This document shows positions 51,225-59,948 of a DNA stretch of 64,000 bases, piece after piece. The position numbers and the translations under genes were made by a program. Source of the DNA: CAWELS01 sp964468205 (GTDB lineage Bacteria; Acidobacteriota; Terriglobia; Bryobacterales; Bryobacteraceae); contig CAYXVG010000004.1 in NCBI GenBank assembly GCA_964468205.1, positions 123,962-187,961 of the forward strand. The letters run 5' to 3'. Numbering within the stretch: the first letter of the stretch is position 1; every line of letters begins with the position of its first letter. The notes below the pieces were generated by a model. It was not told where the DNA came from, did no database searches, and saw nothing but the letters and a program-made list of their open reading frames with translations.

Positions 51225-52715
51225 ATGACCGCGCGAATCTTCATCAAGCAGCTCGTTGGGGTCCTGTGCGTCCTGGTCGTCGCCCTGGCCGCCGTTGACG
51301 TGCTGGTCACCAGACTCGCGGAAGAGACATTCCTGGCCGAGCGCCAGCGTGACCTCACTCAGAAGGCGGAAGCGCTGGCGGCTCTTTCCGATTCCGGCTT
51401 TTCCGAGCTGCCCCGAGCCGAGTTTGTGGATCTGGCCGGCAAACTCGGAGTCCGCCTTACCGTGGTCGCTCGTGATGGCCTCGTGCTGGCCGACTCCGAT
51501 GCCCTCCCGGAGACCATGGACAACCATGCCGCAAGACCGGAGATCGCTGATGCTCTTCAGGGCCGCCTCGGCGTTAGCCGTAGGACCAGCCCAACCGTTG
51601 GGGTCATGTCGTTCTATGTGGCCGCTCCCATTGCGGCCGGCGCCCTCCGCGTCGCAGTGCCACTCTCCGATATTGAAGCGCAGACTACGGCGATCCGGCA
51701 AGAAACGCTGATCTCAATGATCTATGCGTTCCTCCCGGCAATGCTAGTGGCAGCGCTCCTGGCCCGTACCGTTTCCTCGAAGTTCGGAGCCATCATAGAA
51801 TTCGCCGGGCAACTTGCCGATGGCGGCTTCCGGCGACGGCTCCGCTGGGAAGGAAAGGACGAGATGGCGCTGCTGGCCCGGAAGCTCGACGAAACCGCCG
51901 CGAAACTCGAGAACACCTTTGATCAACTTCGCCGTGAACATTCCGAACTCGAGCGCGTGGAACAGATCCGGAAGGACTTTGTCATCAATGTCTCGCACGA
52001 ACTCCGTACTCCGCTCGCCTCTATACAGGGATACACCGAAACCCTGCTCAACGGGGCGGTCAACGACCCGGCGCATAACATCCGTTTTCTGAACATCATC
52101 AACGCCAACGCCGAGCGCCTCGGAAACCTAACCAAGGATCTGCTCACGCTCTCCCGCATCGAGCTGAAGCTACAGCGGTTTCAGCTGGCCTCCTATCATG
52201 TCAATCAGATTGTCCGCGACTGCGTCGAGTCCCTTCTTCCTCTCGCGGACAGAAAAGATATCAACGTTGAAGTAGTGCCGGCGCCCGACGGTACCGAGAT
52301 CTTCTGTGACTCGGAAGCCGTTCATCAGGCCCTCAGCAACCTGTTGGACAACGCCATCAAGTACACTCCTGAAGGCGGACAGATCACGGTATCGGCCGAG
52401 GTCTTGCCCGGAGGCGGCGAAGCCCAGACCGACTTTGTCGAGATCGCTGTTAAAGACTCCGGACAGGGAATCCCCGAGAACGATCTGCCGAGACTCTTCG
52501 AACGCTTCTATAGGGTGGACAAGGCGCGCTCCCGCGAACTCGGCGGCACCGGACTAGGCTTAGCCATCGTTAAGCACTTGGCCAAAGCCATGGGTGGCGC
52601 CGTTACCGTCAAAAGCCAGCCGGGCGAAGGAGCCCGATTCGCGTTTACGGTCCCCGTACAGGACATTGGACTGACGGAAGAACGTGAAGTTAAGCCAGAG
52701 TTAACTGCATCGTAA
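51225..52715 (+). CDS. PhoR-like sensor histidine kinase
   Basis: A 496-residue membrane kinase. Helix 1 (about 8-28), a periplasmic domain to about 160, helix 2 (about 165-182), HAMP-like linker, then HisKA with the phospho-accepting H258 (VSHELRTPLASIQGY) and the ATPase domain (N box NLLDNAIKYTP, DSGQGI, GTGLGLAIVKH). The layout with no PAS domain but PhoB-type partner matches PhoR-like or PnpS-like kinases. ATG 51225 follows AGGAGAAAGCAGG and is preferred over ATG 51186 and over the longer frame. Its stop lies inside a set of phased repeats upstream of the regulator. Confidence 0.92.
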   Translation: MTARIFIKQLVGVLCVLVVALAAVDVLVTRLAEETFLAERQRDLTQKAEALAALSDSGFSELPRAEFVDLAGKLGVRLTVVARDGLVLADSDALPETMDNHAARPEIADALQGRLGVSRRTSPTVGVMSFYVAAPIAAGALRVAVPLSDIEAQTTAIRQETLISMIYAFLPAMLVAALLARTVSSKFGAIIEFAGQLADGGFRRRLRWEGKDEMALLARKLDETAAKLENTFDQLRREHSELERVEQIRKDFVINVSHELRTPLASIQGYTETLLNGAVNDPAHNIRFLNIINANAERLGNLTKDLLTLSRIELKLQRFQLASYHVNQIVRDCVESLLPLADRKDINVEVVPAPDGTEIFCDSEAVHQALSNLLDNAIKYTPEGGQITVSAEVLPGGGEAQTDFVEIAVKDSGQGIPENDLPRLFERFYRVDKARSRELGGTGLGLAIVKHLAKAMGGAVTVKSQPGEGARFAFTVPVQDIGLTEEREVKPELTAS

Positions 52716-52728
52716 TCAATTCGTAACA
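52701..52728 (+). promoter_or_regulatory. Three 11-bp-phased direct repeats, Pho-box-like
   Basis: TTAACT (52701-52706), GTAATC (52712-52717) and GTAACA (52723-52728) recur with exactly 11-bp spacing; a fourth TTAACG lies at 52738. Phased hexamers TTAACA-like with N5 gaps are the shape of PhoP/PhoB boxes in other bacteria. The element covers the kinase stop codon (52713-52715) and ends 34 bp before the regulator's ATG, so it may control the regulator separately. Confidence 0.5.
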
Positions 52729-52749
52729 CCAGGTGCGTTAACGTCAATG

Positions 52750-52755
52750 TAGATT
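52750..52755 (+). promoter_or_regulatory. -10-like TAGATT, 7 nt before ATG 52763
   Basis: TAGATT (4 of 6) ends 7 nt before the regulator's ATG. No Shine-Dalgarno is present, so a leaderless message from a promoter downstream of the Pho-like repeats is plausible. Confidence 0.35.
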
Positions 52756-52762
52756 TCACTTT

Positions 52763-53485
52763 ATGAAAAAGAAGATCGCTCTAATCGAAGACGATGCTGA
52801 TCTATTCTCGCTTCTGAAATACAACCTGGAGAAAGAAGGATTCATCCTTGTTGGTTCTCAGACGGGCAAAGGCGCGATAGAACTCTGCCTCCGTGAGCGT
52901 CCAGACCTGATTTTGCTGGACATCATGTTGCCGGACTCCGACGGTCTGGATATCTGCAAGGGCATTCGCAATCATACTGAGTTGGCCCACATTCCCGTGA
53001 TATTCCTCACCGCGCGCGCCTCCGAGGCGGACCGCATCGTTGGCTTGGAGCTTGGCGCCAATGACTACATCGTCAAGCCTTTCTTCGTACGGGAATTGAT
53101 CGCCAGAATCAAGATTCAGTTCCGCACCCAACAGGCGCCACAGAAGCTGCTCAAATCCGGCCCCTTGGAGCTCGATCGCAGCGCCTGCACCGTCCGTCTC
53201 AGCGGAAACGAACTACAGCTTACGGCGACCGAATTCCGCCTGCTGGAATACCTCATGGGACGCCCCGGCGTCGTCTTCAGCCGCGAACAACTGCTCAACG
53301 CGGTCTGGGGCCACGACCGGGCTGTCACCGATAGAACGGTTGACGTCTATATCCTGCGGCTCCGCCAGAAGATCGAACCGGATCCCTCCCGGCCCAGTTT
53401 CATCCGCTCGGTCCGCGGCTTCGGCTACAGCTTCCGCGAACTGAGCCAGTCCGACGCAACACGCAAGATCGGTGCGCTGGAATAG
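52763..53485 (+). CDS. PhoB-like response regulator (OmpR family)
   Basis: A 240-residue two-domain regulator. The receiver has the acidic pair E9D10, phospho-acceptor D53 (LILLDIMLPD), the Thr in FLTARA and the Lys in VKPFF. The C-terminal winged helix (about 135-230) has LTATEFRLLEYLM, V.SREQLLNAVWG and the recognition part RTVDVYILRLRQKIE, typical of OmpR/PhoB DNA-binding domains. It follows the PhoR-like gene by 47 nt and should be its partner. A TonB/surface-protein unit lies downstream. Confidence 0.93.
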   Translation: MKKKIALIEDDADLFSLLKYNLEKEGFILVGSQTGKGAIELCLRERPDLILLDIMLPDSDGLDICKGIRNHTELAHIPVIFLTARASEADRIVGLELGANDYIVKPFFVRELIARIKIQFRTQQAPQKLLKSGPLELDRSACTVRLSGNELQLTATEFRLLEYLMGRPGVVFSREQLLNAVWGHDRAVTDRTVDVYILRLRQKIEPDPSRPSFIRSVRGFGYSFRELSQSDATRKIGALE

Positions 53486-53677
53486 CAGCGATCATCCAAA
53501 TTCGGCCTTAGCCGTCCACCCGCTCGGCGAAAACAGAAATGCGGTGAGGCAACCTGTGCGCCTTCCAGATCTGCCCGTTGACAGTACCATCTCCCAACCC
53601 TCCTCAACCTGTTTCAGATACTCGGCTGGACGGAAGATTGCACGACAGACTGCGATTATTTCAATATTCGTCCTTCG

Positions 53678-53718
53678 TTAACAATAACATCATCCAACTG
53701 TAACAGTCATATTGTTAC
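53678..53718. promoter_or_regulatory. TTAACA-like cluster with GTAACA-N7-TGTTAC palindrome
   Basis: TTAACA (53678-53683), ATAACA (53684-53689) and GTAACA (53700-53705) recur, the first and third 22 bp apart (two 11-bp turns). GTAACA pairs with TGTTAC (53713-53718) as a perfect 6-bp inverted repeat with 7-bp spacer. The core hexamer is the same as in the repeats before the PhoB-like gene, so it may be a site for that regulator. Confidence 0.4.
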
Positions 53719-53873
53719 CTTTGTTTTTGTGAAGAGTCCGGGCGCCTGCAGGTACTTGAATCGGAGGTTCGCACGTGGACAATCACTGGAAGAGCCAGTA
53801 CCTTCGCGCCCTGGCAAGACGACCTTGACAGCTATTCAGCCTCCGGCACGAGCTCTGCATCTGTTGCCGAATT

Positions 53874-53902
53874 TTGACTGTACTTTCATGGATTCGTAAT
53901 AA
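53874..53902 (+). promoter_or_regulatory. Sigma-70-type promoter, TTGACT-N17-TAATAA
   Basis: TTGACT (53874-53879), a 17-bp spacer and TAATAA (53897-53902) make a good sigma-70 promoter. The predicted start is near 53909, about 19 nt before ATG 53928, and a GAGG sits in that leader. It is the best promoter in the window. Confidence 0.65.
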
Positions 53903-53927
53903 AGCGGCCCTTATAATTGAGGTTCTT

Positions 53928-54698
53928 ATGAAACGAATGACATCGCTCGCATGTGTTCTCTACGCACTCTCCTTTGCGTTTCCCATCCAGGGTCAGCAGG
54001 AGGTTGCTGTCACGAATGGAGGTAGTTTCGAGACTGTTCCCCTTTCTCCGGGTTGCTGGGCCACCGCGTTCGGCGACTTTGCATCCGTCGGAGTCATGAA
54101 TACCGTGGCTGACTCGGTTCCCTTCCCCGATCTTCTCGGCGGGGTCCAGGTCTTTGTCAATGACGTCGCGGCTCCCATGAATTTCGTTGGTGGAACGCAG
54201 ATCAACTTCTTGGTTCCCAAGAGCGCCCCAACAGAAGGTAAGGCGACGCTCCGGATCGCTGTAGCAGGGAATACAACATACGAAGGGACGATCAATATGT
54301 GGCCGGCCAGCCCAGGTCTTCTCTTTGTCCCGACCGACCCGACACGTCCCGGCCGTGTCCTGAATCAAGACAACACCGAGAACAGCGCGCAGAACCCAGC
54401 GCAGAGGGGACAGATCGTCCAGATATTCGGCGTCGGCGCGGATTTCTCCGAGTTGCCGTCCGATGACGGAGATCTCGCTCCTGCAGACCGTTTGATTCCT
54501 ACCACGCGGACGCCGCGGGCCTACGTTTCCACCATCGAGGCGGAAGTGCAGTTTAGCGGCTTGGCTCCGGGGCTGGTTAACGCGTGGCAGTTAAACCTCA
54601 TTGTTCCCGACGAGCCATTCATCTCCGGCCAAGTTCCGGTGGTCGCCGAGATCGGCGGCTTCAAGACGAACCTCGTGTCGATCTGGATTGCTCCCTAA
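53928..54698 (+). CDS. TIGR03437-type secreted protein
   Basis: A 256-residue exported protein: signal MTSLACVLYALSFAFPIQG, then two related beta-sandwich halves of the TIGR03437 kind, a domain expanded in Solibacter and often at the C-terminus of secreted proteins. Seen are AVTNGGSFETVPLSPGCWATAFG, VQVFVNDVAAPMNF and INFLVPKSAPTEGKATLRI, then a second block ending QLNLIVPDEPFISGQVPVVAEIGG. The free-standing form is of unknown function. GAGG precedes ATG 53928. It is the first gene of a unit with the TonB receptor, 89 nt downstream. Confidence 0.85.
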   Translation: MKRMTSLACVLYALSFAFPIQGQQEVAVTNGGSFETVPLSPGCWATAFGDFASVGVMNTVADSVPFPDLLGGVQVFVNDVAAPMNFVGGTQINFLVPKSAPTEGKATLRIAVAGNTTYEGTINMWPASPGLLFVPTDPTRPGRVLNQDNTENSAQNPAQRGQIVQIFGVGADFSELPSDDGDLAPADRLIPTTRTPRAYVSTIEAEVQFSGLAPGLVNAWQLNLIVPDEPFISGQVPVVAEIGGFKTNLVSIWIAP

Positions 54699-54787
54699 CT
54701 TGGATGTGTCCTGCCATGCTGGCGGTTGACGAAGAGTCATGCGAGTAGTGACCCAAACCGCCTTCAGAAGGTAATGAATCATTAACT

Positions 54788-57562
54788 ATGTCTATAACTA
54801 GGTTGCTGAACACGAAAATGATCCTTTTGCTGCTATTCATGCTTGTCGCATCGGCGTCCGCTCAGGAGAGCGGAGCCGTTGGGACGGTAGTTGGAACTGT
54901 TTACGATGCCAAGACGGGTCAGCCGGTCCGCCGGGCCAACGTTCAGGTTCAGGAATTGCCGGACGCTCAGACTTCCACTGACATCGATGGACAGTACGCA
55001 TTGAAGCTGCCAATTGGAACCTACACCCTCCGAATTACGGCGCCAAGCTACCTGACGTCTGATCTCGAGGGAATCGTAATTGCCGAGAACGAAATCATCG
55101 ATGGCAGTACCGTGCTGGCGCTCGCTAGCGATGTCACATCTATCGAGGTGGTGGAGAAGGTGGATGCCGTCACCTCGACCGCCGAGACAATGATCGCTGA
55201 ACGGCGGCTGGCACAGGCCGTTACCGATGGAATCAGCAGCGACGACATCGGCAAGACCACAGCGTCCGATGCAGCATCCGCGCTCGAAAAGGTGACGGGC
55301 GTGCAGGTCTCTGATGAGGGTTTTGTTTTCGTCCGCGGACTTGGAGAGCGATACAGCGCAACCATGCTCAACAACGCAGTGGTGCCGACCACCGAGCCGG
55401 AGAAACGCGTCGTCCCTTTGGAGATGTTTTCGTCCAAGCTGATCGACAGAATACAGGTCACGAAAAGTTATACTCCGGACCTTCCCGGCGAGTTCGCCGG
55501 CGGACTGGTCCAGATGAGCACAGTGGAGTTTCCTTCCGCGAAGCTATTCGAAGTGTCGATGAGTACCAGTCTCAATTCGCGCACAAGCTTCAAAGACTTC
55601 GCCAGCTATCCGGGTGGCGGCACGGATTTCTTCGGATTCGATGACGGTACCCGATCTCTCCCGTCTTCGATCCCCACGGACGAGCGGCTCTTCCGAGGTA
55701 GTTTTACCCAGGAGGAATTTCAGGAGTTCGGCCGCGCTTTCGATACCAACTGGGAGCCAACGCCGATAGCGGACATGCGGCCCGAGCAGAGCTATAGCGT
55801 AACCGCCGGCAACACCTTCGGCAAACTCGGCGTGATCGGCTCGATCAGCTTCGCCAACCAACCGCAGATCTTTGACGAAATGTTCCGGATGTACACCAAT
55901 GCCGGAGGCGGACAGCAGCAGATATGGACTCAGTACGACGACTGGTCGGCTGGATCCGAAGCCACCCGTTTGGGAGCCGTCCTGAACCTCGCCTACCGCT
56001 TCTCGCCGAGCCACAAGGTCCAGGTTCGGAACACCTTAACGCACGACTCGGAAAAAGAAGCGCGCGTGTTTTCCGGGTTCAACGGGGGTACGGACGAGCC
56101 GATGTCCTCCGAACGTCTCAGGTGGATCGAGCGTTCCGTTTTCGCCACGCAGATCGAGGGCGAGCACCTCACAAATTTCGCCAACAGCCTCCTCATGTGG
56201 CAGTTCAGCATCTCACAAGCCAATCGCGAGGAGCCTGACCTCAGAGAAGTCCTCCGGCTCCGTCAGGGTGACGACTTTGTATTTTTCAACAGCCCCAACT
56301 CCGCGATGCGCTTCTTCTCTGAACTGGATGAACGGATCTACGAACCGTCGGCTGCCTGGAGCTTGCCTTTTTACAAAGGATCAGTGAGCGGAAGCTTCAA
56401 GCTCGGATTCCGTGCCACGCTCCGCGACCGCGACTTCGTCGGGCGCCGCTTCCGCTACCAGCTAGTGCGGCCGTTCGGTATCGATCTAACGGCGCCTTCC
56501 AACCAGTTGCTCGCTCCGGAGAATATCACCCCTGAGCGTTTCGAACTGCGCGAAATCACCCGCGGCACCGATTCCTACACAGCGGATCTCGACGTCTACG
56601 CCGGATTCGCGATGGTGGATGTCGCTTTCTCGCAGAAGTGGCGTGTCATCGCTGGCGCCCGCATTGAGGACGCCGACATGCAGACCGTCACCGTCGATCC
56701 TTTCGTCCCGGGGTCTCAGCCGGCCATATCCAGTCTGGTCAATCGCGATGTACTGCCCGCCGCCAATGCCGTCTACATGCTCCGCCCCCGGATGAATCTT
56801 CGCTTTGCCTACGGACGCACCCTGTCCAGACCGGATTTTCGCGAACTTTCCCCGTTTGAATTCACCGATGTCGTTGGCGGCTGGGTAACGGTCGGCAACC
56901 CCGATATTCGCCGCACCACGATCGACAATGTCGATGTCCGATGGGAATGGTTTCCCGGGGGGGATCAGTTGGTCGCGGTGGGCTATTTCTACAAGCGATT
57001 TGACGATCCGATCGAATTGATCTTTGAGCCGGGCATCACTTCGCGGCGCACTTTCGCCAACGCCGACAGCGCTATCAACCAAGGAATCGAACTGGAGTTC
57101 CGACGCAATCTCGGCACACTTACCCGAGGGACCCTGAGCGACTTCAGTGTCAACACCAATTTCACGCTCGTCGACTCCAACATCAAGATTCCCGATGAGA
57201 TCGCCACCACCGTAACCAATCTGGAGCGCCCTCTGATGGGACAGTCCCGGTACATCTTCAATGGCACCCTCGACTGGACCAAGCCAGCCTGGCGAAGCAG
57301 CGCCCGCGGGCTGGTGAATCACGTATCCCGCCGCATCACCGATGTCGGGACATTCGGTTTACAAGACATCTACCAGGAGAGCAATACGATCGTCGATTTC
57401 GTCTACGACTTTCTTCTCCGCGAGAAGGGCGCCTGGAAGTTGCGCTTTGCGGCGGAGAATCTGACCGACAACGAGTTCCTATGGACTCAAGACCGTGATC
57501 TTCAGCGCCGGTACCTACTTGGAAGAACTTACAAAATCGGGCTGAGCTTTTCGGTTTTCTAG
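54788..57562 (+). CDS. TonB-dependent outer-membrane receptor with N-terminal regulatory-like domain
   Basis: A 924-residue receptor. After a signal peptide (LLFMLVASASA) comes a carboxypeptidase-regulatory-like domain (about 33-110: GTVVGTVYDAKTGQPVRRANV), then the plug (about 150-260) with VTGVQVSDEGFVFVRGLGERYS and TKSYTPDLPGEFAGG, and a beta-barrel ending in a terminal Phe (IGLSFSVF), as expected for outer-membrane insertion. There is no STN signalling domain. It should import a large substrate with TonB energy; the ligand is not known. The neighbouring PhoR/PhoB-like pair raises a phosphate-linked role as a hypothesis only. Confidence 0.93.
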   Translation: MSITRLLNTKMILLLLFMLVASASAQESGAVGTVVGTVYDAKTGQPVRRANVQVQELPDAQTSTDIDGQYALKLPIGTYTLRITAPSYLTSDLEGIVIAENEIIDGSTVLALASDVTSIEVVEKVDAVTSTAETMIAERRLAQAVTDGISSDDIGKTTASDAASALEKVTGVQVSDEGFVFVRGLGERYSATMLNNAVVPTTEPEKRVVPLEMFSSKLIDRIQVTKSYTPDLPGEFAGGLVQMSTVEFPSAKLFEVSMSTSLNSRTSFKDFASYPGGGTDFFGFDDGTRSLPSSIPTDERLFRGSFTQEEFQEFGRAFDTNWEPTPIADMRPEQSYSVTAGNTFGKLGVIGSISFANQPQIFDEMFRMYTNAGGGQQQIWTQYDDWSAGSEATRLGAVLNLAYRFSPSHKVQVRNTLTHDSEKEARVFSGFNGGTDEPMSSERLRWIERSVFATQIEGEHLTNFANSLLMWQFSISQANREEPDLREVLRLRQGDDFVFFNSPNSAMRFFSELDERIYEPSAAWSLPFYKGSVSGSFKLGFRATLRDRDFVGRRFRYQLVRPFGIDLTAPSNQLLAPENITPERFELREITRGTDSYTADLDVYAGFAMVDVAFSQKWRVIAGARIEDADMQTVTVDPFVPGSQPAISSLVNRDVLPAANAVYMLRPRMNLRFAYGRTLSRPDFRELSPFEFTDVVGGWVTVGNPDIRRTTIDNVDVRWEWFPGGDQLVAVGYFYKRFDDPIELIFEPGITSRRTFANADSAINQGIELEFRRNLGTLTRGTLSDFSVNTNFTLVDSNIKIPDEIATTVTNLERPLMGQSRYIFNGTLDWTKPAWRSSARGLVNHVSRRITDVGTFGLQDIYQESNTIVDFVYDFLLREKGAWKLRFAAENLTDNEFLWTQDRDLQRRYLLGRTYKIGLSFSVF

Positions 57563-57616
57563 GGTTTTATGAGTTTCGCAACAACATTTAAGAACATCGA
57601 AGGGAGAAGAAGTTCC

Positions 57617-59410
57617 ATGCGCATTCCATTCCGAATTCTGGTGCTTGCCGCCGGAATGCTAGCGATAACCACCTTGCAGGCTGCCAGTACTGGCAAGACC
57701 GCCATCCGCAGGATCAGCGCCCAGGACGCTCAATTGATGGAGCGAACTGCCGGGGCGCTCGCCACCCAATCCGTCGCAAGTATGTGGATTTGGGCCGACA
57801 AGTATGTCTACCAGCCCGGAGAGCAATTGACCCTCAGGTGGACCTCGAAGCCGAACGCTGACCTGTTCCCCGTCACGATCGTCGCCTACCGCCAGAACAA
57901 CCAGAGTGCAGCGAAGTTCTACGTTCCAGGCGGCGGCGAATCCGTGACTGACATTTTTGGCAGGAGCATGAGTGAAGGCTTCGACATCATTCAGATTCCG
58001 GCCGCCGAGAAGGGGGTGCTGCTTGGCGCGGGAGGTCTACTCGGCGGAGCCGTCACAATCCCGAACGAACTCGGCATGCACACCATCGTGGTTGAGTTCC
58101 GGGACTACACGGGAAATACCGTGCTGAAGCGTTCCTATTTCAAGATCAGCGTGGTCGACGAAGTCATCACTGTCAGCGAGCCGATCACGTCGGACACAAC
58201 CTGGATCAATACGAAACACTACCGCCTTGCCGGAACGATCTTCGTTGAGAATTCCGCCGTCCTTACCATCGAACCGGGCACAATCATTATTGGCGAACCC
58301 GGTAGCCAGCCGCCCTCGGCGCTGATCACAACTCGCGGTTCAAAGCTGATGGCCGAAGGGACGAAGAGCCGTCCGATCATTTTCACAAGTTCGCTTCCCT
58401 TCGGACAGCGCCGCCCCGGCGATTGGGGCGGGATGGCGATCTCCGGTTTTGCTCCGACCAATGAGGCCGGTGGCGAAGGCACTGTCGAAGGACTTCCCGC
58501 CGGTGAACGCAGCCGTTTTGGCGGTGACGATCCGGAGTGGGACTGCGGAAGCATGAAGTACGTCCGCATCGAGTTCGCCGGCGCCGAACTGTCTCAAGAC
58601 CGCGAGATCAACGCCATCGGCTGGGCCTCGTGCGGATCCGCCACAAGGGCTGACTACATTCAGGCCCATTACGGCAGTGACGACGCTTTTGAGTGGTTCG
58701 GCGGCACCATGGACGCCAGCCATCTTGTATCGACTGGTGGTCAGGACGACGGCTTTGACATCCAGCTCGGCTACACGGGCAAGGTGCAGTTCTTCGTCAA
58801 CTTCTTCTACGATGATAGCCCCGGCGACCACGGCATTGAAGCCGACAGCAATGAAAGCGATAACTCGGCGACACCCTTCACTAACGCCACCCTGTATAAC
58901 GCGACCTTCGTGACTGCTCAGACCGAATGCGTCTCTGGCGGCTGCGACGGCTTCCGTGCCAGGCGCGGCCTGAAGGGCACCTACAACAACGTCATTTTCG
59001 TCGGATTCAGTAGTGATACCATCGACTTCCGCGACTCCGTCACCACCACCAACATCCAGAACGGCGAATTCACCATGAATGGCGTCCTGGCCTGGAACAA
59101 CAACAGGAACAACAACGGGGCCAACACAATCGAAGGCCAGTTCCCGCAGGAACTTGCCCGGCAGTTTGCCACTGGAGCCGTCGGCCAGGGCGAGAACTTT
59201 GTCGTCGCCGATCCCATGTTCAGATCGCTCGAGCAGAGTGACTGGGACTTGCGTCCAGCTCCAGGATCGCCCATTCAGAGCGCGGTTTGGGAACTGCCCC
59301 CCGCCGATACCGGTCTCGACCAGACGGCACGTCACCTTGGGGCGTTCGACACCGTTGACTGGACCGAGGAGTGGACCATGAAACTCCGGGAAACCGACCT
59401 CGGGCAATAA
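57617..59410 (+). CDS. Surface beta-helix protein partnered with the TonB receptor
   Basis: A 597-residue exported protein: signal IPFRILVLAAGMLAITTLQA, about 170 residues of sandwich-like region, then a right-handed beta-helix with repeated short blocks (GTIFVENSAVLTIEPGTIII, SKLMAEGTKSRPIIFTSS, GDWGGMAISG, SMKYVRIEFAG, DDAFEWFGGTMDASH). The DDAFEWFGG block recurs in surface proteins often encoded beside TonB receptors. GGGAGAAGAAG precedes ATG 57617; the ORF frame starts at 57569. It lies 54 nt after the receptor gene and is followed by a terminator, so it closes the unit. Confidence 0.82.
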   Translation: MRIPFRILVLAAGMLAITTLQAASTGKTAIRRISAQDAQLMERTAGALATQSVASMWIWADKYVYQPGEQLTLRWTSKPNADLFPVTIVAYRQNNQSAAKFYVPGGGESVTDIFGRSMSEGFDIIQIPAAEKGVLLGAGGLLGGAVTIPNELGMHTIVVEFRDYTGNTVLKRSYFKISVVDEVITVSEPITSDTTWINTKHYRLAGTIFVENSAVLTIEPGTIIIGEPGSQPPSALITTRGSKLMAEGTKSRPIIFTSSLPFGQRRPGDWGGMAISGFAPTNEAGGEGTVEGLPAGERSRFGGDDPEWDCGSMKYVRIEFAGAELSQDREINAIGWASCGSATRADYIQAHYGSDDAFEWFGGTMDASHLVSTGGQDDGFDIQLGYTGKVQFFVNFFYDDSPGDHGIEADSNESDNSATPFTNATLYNATFVTAQTECVSGGCDGFRARRGLKGTYNNVIFVGFSSDTIDFRDSVTTTNIQNGEFTMNGVLAWNNNRNNNGANTIEGQFPQELARQFATGAVGQGENFVVADPMFRSLEQSDWDLRPAPGSPIQSAVWELPPADTGLDQTARHLGAFDTVDWTEEWTMKLRETDLGQ

Positions 59411-59431
59411 GTTTCTCACTCTCGGTTTCCC

Positions 59432-59461
59432 AAATCCCCCGGACCACGGTCCGGGGGATTT
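59432..59461 (+). terminator. Strong stem-loop after the surface beta-helix gene
   Basis: AAATCCCCCGGAC pairs with GTCCGGGGGATTT through a CACG loop (13-bp stem), 21 nt after the stop codon. A short T-run is only GTC after the stem, but the stem is long and GC-rich, so intrinsic termination is likely. Confidence 0.7.
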
Positions 59462-59551
59462 GTCATGCGCGCCGGTCCCGTCGCTGTTTGAGCGAGTAGA
59501 CCACAACTTTCTCGATGCCTTTGGGTTTTGATGAGTAGGAGGAACACTCAA

Positions 59552-59860
59552 ATGAAGCAATTCTTTGTGGTCTCGCTACTTGCCGGAGCACTTTTGGTTC
59601 CGGCCGCGGACGCGGCGCCAAAGCACCGGCAGAAGCGTCAGGGCGCCCGCATCGCGCACGGCGTTAATGATGGCTCCCTTACCCGGCCCGAAACATTCCG
59701 GCTGGGACAGGACTGGCGGCAGTTGAACCGCTCCATAGCCCGGGACCGGCGCGATGGCGGAGGACTCACCGGCCGCGAGCGCCTCAAGATCGACCGGCAG
59801 CAGGACCGTCTGAGCGGCCGCATCTACCGCCAGAAGCATGACGGACAGTCCCGCCCGTAG
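59552..59860 (+). CDS. Small secreted basic protein with repeated Arg-rich helices
   Basis: A 102-residue protein: signal MKQFFVVSLLAGALLVPAADA, then an Arg/Gln-rich helical region (about 25-100) with two related blocks: GVNDGSLTRPETFRLGQDWR and DGGGLTGRERLKIDRQQDRLS, ending IYRQKHDGQ. This pattern, with a conserved RDRxDGGxLxxRER and YRQKHD end, is seen in small exported proteins of many soil bacteria; function unknown. AGGAGG lies 9 nt before ATG 59552. It is preceded by the terminator of the previous unit, so it is transcribed separately. Confidence 0.78.
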   Translation: MKQFFVVSLLAGALLVPAADAAPKHRQKRQGARIAHGVNDGSLTRPETFRLGQDWRQLNRSIARDRRDGGGLTGRERLKIDRQQDRLSGRIYRQKHDGQSRP

Positions 59861-59948
59861 TAGCCCCGGCAATCCGCTCATTCCAACCTTCAGAGAGGCA
59901 GAAGTACGTCGCCGCGCGGGCCGGCTCTTGTCAAAGCCGGCCCTCCCG

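Larger units (their letters stand above)
53486..53927. other. 442-bp upstream regulatory region of the TIGR03437-TonB unit
   Basis: No gene is supported. The region holds an operator-like repeat cluster near 53678-53718 and a strong promoter at 53874-53902. It is more AT-rich than the flanking genes. Confidence 0.6.

Noticed and set aside
58340..59560. 406-codon minus-strand frame under the surface beta-helix gene
   Set aside because: Shadow; it runs through the strong terminator stem and has no recognisable motif.
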